DNA from: Hyphomicrobium sp. CS1GBMeth3
GTDB lineage: Bacteria > Pseudomonadota > Alphaproteobacteria > Rhizobiales > Hyphomicrobiaceae
Length of the DNA stretch: 64,000 nucleotides
NCBI RefSeq assembly: GCF_900117455.1
Contig: NZ_FPHO01000002.1
Location: forward strand, 372,001 to 436,000
Reading direction: 5' to 3'
Both the position numbers and the translations under genes were made by a program. The notes beneath the pieces are model-generated. The model did not search any database. It was given only the letters and a program-made list of their open reading frames with translations, and was not told where the DNA came from. Shown piece by piece: positions 59,401 to 64,000 of this stretch (position 1 is the stretch's first letter; every line of letters starts with the position of its first letter).

Positions 59401-59759
59401 GCGGCGGCGAGGATGTCCTCGAAGGTCAGGTGACACTCGGTGTGCTCCTTGTGCGGCACCTTGCGCTTGCCCATGGTCAGGAGGCGGCAGAGGCGGGCAT
59501 AGGCGTCGCGGTCCGTCGGGTAGGCGAGAATCTCGAGGCCGTCGACGGTGACGAGGCGCACGCCGACGATCAGCTTGAGCGTCTTGCGCTTCTTCCATTC
59601 GTCGAACGCGCGCACGACGCCAGCGAAGCTGTTGCGGTCGGTGATGGCGAGAGAGGCGAGCCCGAGCTGCTCGGCGGCCAGCACCATTTCGCCCGGGTGC
59701 GAAGCTCCGCGCAGGAACGAGAAGTTGGTGGTGACGGCGAGCTCGGCGTAACGCGTCAT
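56472..59759 (-). CDS. dnaE2: error-prone DNA polymerase (DnaE2/ImuC)
   Basis: A 1095-residue C-family polymerase used for mutagenic repair synthesis. The PHP domain is at the start ([26 protein letters not shown]), the catalytic aspartates lie in [30 protein letters not shown] and [12 protein letters not shown], and an OB domain and the diagnostic C-terminus SRDFH complete it. It lacks the long C-terminal tail of replicative DnaE1. It is ten bases downstream of imuB and has AGAGGA before its ATG. It is co-transcribed with imuA and imuB under an SOS box. The protein acts with ImuB, which brings it to the beta clamp. Confidence 0.95.
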   Translation of the reverse strand: MTRYAELAVTTNFSFLRGASHPGEMVLAAEQLGLASLAITDRNSFAGVVRAFDEWKKRKTLKLIVGVRLVTVDGLEILAYPTDRDAYARLCRLLTMGKRKVPHKEHTECHLTFEDILAAAEGQILVAIPPEDLTSTFTQRLGELARTAPGRSYLAGTHGYRGDEPRRLGQLDALGRGTGTPLVAVGDVHYHTPARRPLADVLTCIREKCTIHEAGFRLAANAERHLKPAAEMARLFAAFPDAIARTLEIADACRFSLADLQNEYPDEPVPPGKTAQQHLEDETWAGARRRYPHRIPEKVEAQLREEFALIKKLGYARYFLTVYEVVKFARNKDILCQGRGSAANSAVCYCLGITEVNPATSNLLFSRFISERRGEPPDIDVDFEHDRREEVIQHIYDRYGREYAAICATVIHYRSRRAIREVGKAMGLTPDVTAALAKTVWGSHSDGLPDKHIREAGFDPENPQIRQSVLIARELLGFPRHLSQHVGGFILTKRRLDETVPIANAAMDERTFIEWDKDDIDTLGLMKVDVLGLGMLSVLRHGLDLLKTHYKKPLALATIPQDESTDETKKVYEMLSHADSIGVFQVESRAQMSMLPRLKPRTFYDLVIEVAIVRPGPIQGNMVHPYLKRRERPEEVTYPSPAPPHDPEELKEVLKRTLGVPLFQEQAMQIAITAAAFTPDEADGLRRAMATFRHNGNVHKYRDQFISRMTARGYDPEFVARCFGQIEGFGEYGFPESHAASFALLVYASAWMKCHYPDVFCAAILNSQPMGFYQPAQLVRDAREHKVEVRAPDVNFSEWDCTLEPSSEGPHRFAVRLGFRQIDGMSEDEAEKLAAFRGNGYASIERLAGVSGVSRGAIERLAAADAFRSIGLDRRAALWSARRLASIGLTGTRSDASRRKTAKPPVEETLPLLDVHAGDELFPEPSVTLPQMALPEHVAEDYVTTGLSLKAHPVAFFRPRLAQLRMTPNKELRDEVLTRNGQKIGVAGLVLIRQMPGGKKVVFLTLEDETGIANIIVWPKVFAANRRTIMSARFLGVRGRLQRAGEVVHVLAESFIDLSDELALLREPERLASPHTSPDPLTHRTLLPLKSRDFH

Positions 59760-59769
59760 GATGGTCCTC

Positions 59770-61344
59770 TCATGCGAAGAGGCCGTGGACAAACCAGCGG
59801 GGTGCTGCGGTTTCGCGTCCGGGGATGCCTTCGCGGTAGAGCCAGAGCCGGCGGCCGGCCTGATCCTCGACGAGGTAATAGTCGCGCGTGGCAGCCTCCT
59901 CGCGCGTGCGCCACCACTCGGCGGCGATGCGCTCGGGGCCTTCGGCGTGGGCGACAGTGTGCAGGCGGCCGCGCCAGCGCAGGCGTAGCGGCGGGCCGTC
60001 GGGCATCAGCGCGATCACCTCTGCCGGTTCGGCGCGCGGGAGCATGAGAGACGGGCGTGGGCGCGCATGCTTTGCTGACGGCCAGGCAGCGGTTTCGTCC
60101 CGCGCGGTGGCCAGCGTTTCGCTGCGCTGATTTATTAGTTTCTCGCTTCGCTCGGGCCAATGGCTGGCGACCGGCACGAGGTGACGGACGCTTTCCGGGC
60201 CGAGCCGCTGGCGCAGCGCGTCCAGCAGCACCGTGCAACGGCGGGCGCGCTCGGCATCCTCGGATGTGGCGGCTAGCGCTCGCTGCCGCGGGTTCATCTT
60301 TTCGGCGACGCTGATCGCGAGGCTCACCGTCTCGAAGCCGAAGCCTGCTTCGAGAAAGCGCGCGAGATGCTGCAGCTTGAGCCGGATCAGGCGGGTGACG
60401 TCGTCGGGGTTTTGTGTCGGCAGCGTGCAGCTGACGTCGAGGCCGTGCGCCACGCCGTCGACGCGGAAGAGCGTGAGGCGCAGGCTTCGGGCGCCGACGC
60501 CGTCGGCCTCGAGCTGCGGCACGAGATCTTGCATCAGGCGTGCCGTGACCGTGACGATGGCGTCCTCGGTCGTGATCGGCTCGAGCAGCGAGCGGGCCTT
60601 CCGATAGAGCGGTGGCGGGGCGAGCAGTGCCAGCGGCTCGGGCGGGCGGGCGAGCGCCTGATCGAGGCGTTTCAGGAGGGCTTTCTCGAACCGCGCGGCG
60701 AAGGGCGCGCGCGGCTTGTCGATCAGGTCGCCGATGCGTTTGAAGCCGAGGCGTCGCAACGCGACGGTTTCTTCGGGCGCAAGGCGTAGTCCTTCGACCG
60801 GCAGCGGTGTCAGCGCTTGTGCTTCCGCACCGGCAGGGATGATCGTGGGGGACGTCCGCGCGAAATGCGAGACGGCCCAGGCGGTGCCCGGTGTCTCCGC
60901 AATGGCAAGCCGTGCCGGCAGGCCGAAGGCGCGGAGGCGCTGCGCAAGGTCGGTCAGGAGGTTCTTCTCGCCGCCCATGAGGTGCGTGGCACCGGTGACA
61001 TCGAGGAAGAAACCGTCGGCGCCGCTTTCCTCTTTGAAGAGCGCGACGGAGGGTGTGTAGCGCGTGGCCCATAGGGCGAGGCGGGCGAGCGCCTTGGCAT
61101 CGGCCACGGGCTCGGCAAGACGCACTTGCAAGGCGCCGATGCGGGCACGGGCGTCCGCCAGCGTCTCGCCCACCGCGAGGCCGCTCGCTGCTGCGGCGGG
61201 ATTGACCGCGGCGATGCGCGGCGCATCGGAGCCGTCCGCAAGCACGAACGGCGCGGCGGGGTCAACCGGCGTGCGGTGCTGCCGCGCCGCCAGCCAGCGA
61301 TGCACCGGCCACTGCGGCAGCCAAACCGAAACGATGCGTGGCAT
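59770..61344 (-). CDS. imuB: ImuB, Y-family-like mutasome protein
   Basis: A 524-residue inactive relative of Y-family polymerases. It begins [15 protein letters not shown], where active polymerases have the DxD catalytic motif, so catalytic acids are missing, as expected for Imu[20 protein letters not shown], a palm-like segment, and [13 protein letters not shown], a helix-hairpin-helix, follow. The C-terminus reads [20 protein letters not shown] and ends FVHGLFA. It bridges ImuA, DnaE2 and the beta clamp. The gene overlaps imuA by 83 bases. Confidence 0.93.
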   Translation of the reverse strand: MPRIVSVWLPQWPVHRWLAARQHRTPVDPAAPFVLADGSDAPRIAAVNPAAAASGLAVGETLADARARIGALQVRLAEPVADAKALARLALWATRYTPSVALFKEESGADGFFLDVTGATHLMGGEKNLLTDLAQRLRAFGLPARLAIAETPGTAWAVSHFARTSPTIIPAGAEAQALTPLPVEGLRLAPEETVALRRLGFKRIGDLIDKPRAPFAARFEKALLKRLDQALARPPEPLALLAPPPLYRKARSLLEPITTEDAIVTVTARLMQDLVPQLEADGVGARSLRLTLFRVDGVAHGLDVSCTLPTQNPDDVTRLIRLKLQHLARFLEAGFGFETVSLAISVAEKMNPRQRALAATSEDAERARRCTVLLDALRQRLGPESVRHLVPVASHWPERSEKLINQRSETLATARDETAAWPSAKHARPRPSLMLPRAEPAEVIALMPDGPPLRLRWRGRLHTVAHAEGPERIAAEWWRTREEAATRDYYLVEDQAGRRLWLYREGIPGRETAAPRWFVHGLFA

Positions 61345-62035
61345 GATCGAACTCCAACATCCACTCTCCTGGTCGGCCGTTGCGGCTGCGTTCGAGCACC
61401 GCGTACCAGCGCCAGCCCGAGAGCAAGCCGAAGCGGTCGCGCAGGCCCGGGCGTGCCGCGATGCGCCAGCGTGTTGCAGCGGTCGGCACGCTCTCGCCGC
61501 CGGGTCTCAAAAGCATCAGCGGCAGGTTGGCGTCGCGCGCGGCGTGCAGCAGGCGTTGGCCGGATTTGAGATCGAGGCGGCCGCCAAGTGCGGCTGCGAC
61601 CGCCGCCGGGCCACGGGCACGGATAGCCTCCTCCGTTGCCCAGAGGGCTTCTGCCTCGTCTCTCGTCTCAACCAGGATCAGGCGCGCAGGGTCGAGGCCA
61701 AGGGTGTTCAAGCCGTGGCCGTGCGGGCGTCCGCAGCGGGCGAGCTTCTTCGAGGCGAGGACGAGCAGCCGCGGAGCGGGACCCGGCATGCGGGCGAGCA
61801 GGGCCATGAGGAAGCCGAAGGCGGCCGGCAGGTCGGCTTCGCTCGCCGGCGCGATCTCGTGCACGGCGCCGAAGGCGAGCCCGCCCTGGGGCAGACGGTT
61901 GTCGAGCGCGGGAAGGCCGAACGGCAGGCGGCTGTTGCCGTCGTCCGGCAGGCCTTCGATGCGGGCCAGCCGACGGCGCAGGTCCTCCACCAGCGCGTCG
62001 CGGCTCGATCTCGTTTTTTGTGTTTCGGACGACAT
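61262..62035 (-). CDS. imuA: ImuA, RecA/SulA-like mutasome protein
   Basis: A 257-residue protein distantly related to RecA and SulA. Seen are the N-terminal ALVEDLRRRLARIEG, FGLPALDNRLPQGGLAFGAVHEIAP, and the LLRPGGESVPTAATRWRIAARPG segment, all typical of ImuA. It is the first gene of the imuA-imuB-dnaE2 operon and has an SOS box 45 bases upstream of the ATG. Its last 27 codons are also the start of imuB in another frame. I start at MSSETQ (62035). Its role in mutagenic repair is accessory. Confidence 0.92.
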   Translation of the reverse strand: MSSETQKTRSSRDALVEDLRRRLARIEGLPDDGNSRLPFGLPALDNRLPQGGLAFGAVHEIAPASEADLPAAFGFLMALLARMPGPAPRLLVLASKKLARCGRPHGHGLNTLGLDPARLILVETRDEAEALWATEEAIRARGPAAVAAALGGRLDLKSGQRLLHAARDANLPLMLLRPGGESVPTAATRWRIAARPGLRDRFGLLSGWRWYAVLERSRNGRPGEWMLEFDHATHRFGLAAAVAGASLAGGAAAPHAG

Positions 62036-62079
62036 GCAAGTCTCTTCTTTGGCCCGCGAACCGGCGAAAGAAGAGAATA

Positions 62080-62094
62080 GAACAAAATAAGAAC
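62080..62094. promoter_or_regulatory. LexA SOS box of the imuA operon
   Basis: GAACAAAATAAGAAC, read on the minus strand as GTTC-N7-GTTC, the direct-repeat LexA box of alphaproteobacteria. It lies 45 bases upstream of the imuA start in an AT-rich promoter region. It predicts damage induction of imuA, imuB and dnaE2. Confidence 0.88.
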
Positions 62095-62109
62095 ATTGCA
62101 AGGGGCGCC

Positions 62110-63036
62110 TTAGGCCCTCACCGGCAGCTCCGACCGGTAGAGTGTCTGGCCATCACTGCCGATGAACTCGAAGCTCATCTCGTCGGGGACCAGAGAGACC
62201 GCGAGAAACCCGGTGGTTCCGGCCTGAAAAAGAGTATGCGGCGTGGGTCGTGGTTGATCGGCATGAGCCCCACCACCCGAGGTCAAGTAGTGCACGTTGC
62301 CGACCTTGATATGTTGCAGGTTGTGATCGTGGCCATTGATGTAGGCTTCGACCCCATAGCGCTCGAGGAGCGGCCGCAGGCGCTTCTCGAAGACTGTGTA
62401 GTGCTCGTGCGGCCCTCCCGAGAAAACGGGATGATGCCCGATCACGATTTTCCAATGCGCGCGGCTCTCGCTCAGACTTTTCTTGAGCCACTTCAGTTGG
62501 TCGTCGGTGTCGCGGCCTTTCAGGAATTCGACAAGTTCGGAATCGTCCTTCGTCAGCTCGGTGGTGTCGAGGAAGAAGAAGTCGAGGAGGCGGCCGTCGC
62601 CGAGAGTCTTGGAGCGCTTATAGTAGCGGCTTGGCATGGTCCAACGGCCGCTCACGCCCGAATAGGCGATCTGGGCGTCGACGTTGCCCCTGTGATCGTG
62701 GTTGCCGAGCACGGCATACCAGGGGCGCATGAGGTTTGGATCGTCATAGATCTTCTCGAACACGTCGACCCAGAGCGGATCGTCCACGGATTTGACGCCA
62801 TTCTCGTAGATGTTGTCGCCTGTCGAGACGATGAATTCCGGATCGAGCCGACGGGACGCTTCCGCGAGCGCGGTGGCGACCGGCTTTTGTCCCGGCGTTC
62901 GCTCGCCCCAATCGCCAATAGCGAGAAAGCGCAATCCGTCGCGGGTCTCTTGCGCGTAGCCGAGGTGCGCGTGGGCCAGCAACGCGGCGGTGCCGAGTCC
63001 GGATTTCAGGATGGTGCGGCGTGAGATGGGGTTCAT
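62110..63036 (-). CDS. Tat-exported metallophosphoesterase (acid phosphatase-like)
   Basis: A 308-residue calcineurin-type phosphoesterase. A Tat signal (SRRTILKSGLGTAALLAHAHLGYA) is followed by the metal motifs AIGDWGE, STGDNIYENG, VLGNHDHRGN, VIGHHPVFSGG and NGHDHNLQH in the standard order. The layout resembles purple acid phosphatases such as ACP5. GGAGG lies five bases before the ATG at 63036. It hydrolyses phosphate esters outside the inner membrane. It ends 15 bases before the imuA operon's SOS box but is read as a separate unit towards it. Confidence 0.88.
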   Translation of the reverse strand: MNPISRRTILKSGLGTAALLAHAHLGYAQETRDGLRFLAIGDWGERTPGQKPVATALAEASRRLDPEFIVSTGDNIYENGVKSVDDPLWVDVFEKIYDDPNLMRPWYAVLGNHDHRGNVDAQIAYSGVSGRWTMPSRYYKRSKTLGDGRLLDFFFLDTTELTKDDSELVEFLKGRDTDDQLKWLKKSLSESRAHWKIVIGHHPVFSGGPHEHYTVFEKRLRPLLERYGVEAYINGHDHNLQHIKVGNVHYLTSGGGAHADQPRPTPHTLFQAGTTGFLAVSLVPDEMSFEFIGSDGQTLYRSELPVRA

Positions 63037-63106
63037 GGCGGCCTCCGCGGACGCCCAACCCTTCGCTTGGAAACGTGGCTTTCTCACGGAAAACTGTACA
63101 CGCGAC

Positions 63107-63142
63107 AAAAAAGGCACCGGAGCTGTCAGGCTCCGGCGCCTT
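63107..63142 (-). terminator. intrinsic terminator of the small exported protein gene
   Basis: GGCACCGGAGC (63113-63123) and GCTCCGGCGCC (63130-63140) pair with one wobble position around a six-base loop. On the minus strand it is followed by six Ts, 20 bases after the stop of the gene at 63162-63566. Confidence 0.9.
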
Positions 63143-63161
63143 AATCCTCATCGGTCGAAGA

Positions 63162-63566
63162 TTACTGCTGTGTGCAGTCAACGGTCACGGTGGTTCCGGT
63201 CTCGGCGATGAACTTGGTGCAGGTCTTCTTGATCGATGCAACGTTGAGGTCGTTCTTTTCGCTGGCATCGGCCTTTGCGTCGGGCGTCTCGACCGAGGTC
63301 GGCTCAGCTGCGGCAACGGTGGTCTTTTCGGCCGCAACCGGCTTCGCTTTCTCGGCGCGCGCCAGCTGGGTGGCCTTCTTCTGCTTCGCGGCGGCCAGTG
63401 CGCGGCTCTGCGCGGCCTTGCGGGCGCGTGACTGCTGCAGCGCCTGCTTCTGATAGTAGCTTTGCTTGGCGCCGTGGCCCGGTCGGCAGCCGGCGTCTGC
63501 GGTGGCCACCTGGGCCAGGGCGATGAACAGTGTCGCGAGCGTGAGGGCAATGGTCTTGAACAGCAT
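63162..63566 (-). CDS. small exported Ala/Lys-rich protein of unknown function
   Basis: A 134-residue protein with a signal peptide (LFKTIALTLATLFIALAQVATADA), then a basic low-complexity stretch of repeated Ala, Gln, Lys and Arg (QKQALQQSRARKAAQSRALA), an acidic Ala/Thr stretch and a C-terminal segment with two cysteines in KTCTKFIAE and VDCTQQ. AGGAGA precedes the ATG at 63566. The frame extends upstream but the signal peptide sets this start. I do not recognise the family. Together with the Cys in AGCRPG it has three cysteines. A periplasmic or envelope role is likely. Confidence 0.7.
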   Translation of the reverse strand: MLFKTIALTLATLFIALAQVATADAGCRPGHGAKQSYYQKQALQQSRARKAAQSRALAAAKQKKATQLARAEKAKPVAAEKTTVAAAEPTSVETPDAKADASEKNDLNVASIKKTCTKFIAETGTTVTVDCTQQ

Positions 63567-63711
63567 GACGTCTCTCCTGGAAATCCGGTGCAAACCCGGG
63601 GCGGCCCGGCCGCCCATTGACCTGCACGATGGCAGAGCCGGCAGCGGATCTCTGTCCCGGGAGGAACATGGTTTTCAGGATTTGTGAGGATGGTCGTGCT
63701 GCCCGTACCGG

Positions 63712-64000
63712 TCAGGTTACGGGCGTGCCTTGGCTCATGCGCCGGTAAATGAACGGCGGCGAGGGCGCGTCACTCTCGCGCTCCGCGACGGCTGCGAATT
63801 TCTCATGCCAGGGCGAGAGGGCACAGGCCGGGTCGGCGTTGGCCGCGTCGCCGGTGACGGCGAGCGCCTGGCAGCGGCAGCCGCCCCAGTCGATCTCGCA
63901 GCGATCGCAGCTCTTGCACGGCTCCTTCATCCAGGCCGTGCCGCGGTATTTCTGGAACGCGGGGCCGTCGAGCCAGATGTCCCTCAGCGGGCGCTCGCGC
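63712..64000 (-). CDS. pqqE: PQQ biosynthesis radical-SAM protein PqqE, C-terminal part
   Basis: The frame is open to the window edge, so the first two-thirds of the gene lie outside. The visible 95 residues are the C-terminal cluster-binding region of Pqq[38 protein letters not shown] and [23 protein letters not shown] segments. PqqE joins glutamate and tyrosine side chains in PqqA with the help of PqqD. The cysteines seen bind the auxiliary iron-sulfur clusters. A tail of about 35 residues ([21 protein letters not shown]) follows. It implies PQQ-dependent dehydrogenases in this organism; the two small cytochromes at the left edge might serve such enzymes. Confidence 0.9.
   Translation of the reverse strand, partial: RERPLRDIWLDGPAFQKYRGTAWMKEPCKSCDRCEIDWGGCRCQALAVTGDAANADPACALSPWHEKFAAVAERESDAPSPPFIYRRMSQGTPVT

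Overview
The window is dense, GC-rich bacterial chromosome. It reads as an alphaproteobacterium, most likely of the order Hyphomicrobiales (Rhizobiales). The signs are a GTTC-N7-GTTC type SOS box in front of an imuA-imuB-dnaE2 cassette, short GC-rich intergenic hairpins of the kind common in that order, a pqqE end at the right edge, and the general protein style. No rRNA, tRNA, insertion sequence, prophage or CRISPR array was seen. About 90% of the window is coding and most genes sit in tight operons.

Region 1 (1-1 kb): two small divergent c-type cytochromes. Region 2 (1-20 kb): a large polyamine-use regulon. A long minus-strand run goes from a GntR/FadR-type regulator through a PuuA-like glutamine synthetase, a polyamine transaminase, PuuD, a second PuuA, PuuC, GabD, GabT, a beta-alanine:pyruvate transaminase and MmsA. 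Divergent from the regulator are a complete spermidine/putrescine ABC importer and PuuB. Together these genes can import putrescine and take it through gamma-glutamylated intermediates to GABA and succinate, and take beta-alanine through malonate semialdehyde to acetyl-CoA. Two identical 15-base sites containing TGTGATCACA flank the regulator gene and are good candidates for its operators.

Region 3 (20-29.8 kb): a soluble chemoreceptor-like protein, an exported alpha/beta-hydrolase-like protein, an APC amino-acid permease, two proteins of unknown function (one a large membrane protein with an N-terminal GHSHG hydrolase-like part), prfC, and a tiny signal-peptide-like ORF. Region 4 (29.8-38.4 kb): recQ; a redox group (wrbA, pirin, an old-yellow-enzyme reductase); agmatinase with an orphan putrescine-binding protein and a divergent LysR regulator, which returns to the polyamine theme because agmatinase makes putrescine.

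Region 5 (38.5-47.2 kb): a molybdenum hydroxylase (iorA/iorB type) with XdhC and MocA maturation proteins, followed by an AttEFGH-like ABC exporter with a lipocalin-like partner. Region 6 (47.2-56 kb): two RND efflux pumps, each with its own adaptor and neither with an outer-membrane channel gene. Region 7 (56.4-62.1 kb): the SOS mutagenesis operon imuA-imuB-dnaE2. Region 8 (62.1-64 kb): a Tat-exported metallophosphoesterase, a small exported Ala/Lys-rich protein, and the 3' end of pqqE.

The items I rank highest are the paired operator sites of the polyamine regulon, the membrane-bound hydrolase-like protein at 25849-27768, the micro-ORF at 29644-29760, the SOS box at 62080-62094, and the palindrome in front of the first RND operon.
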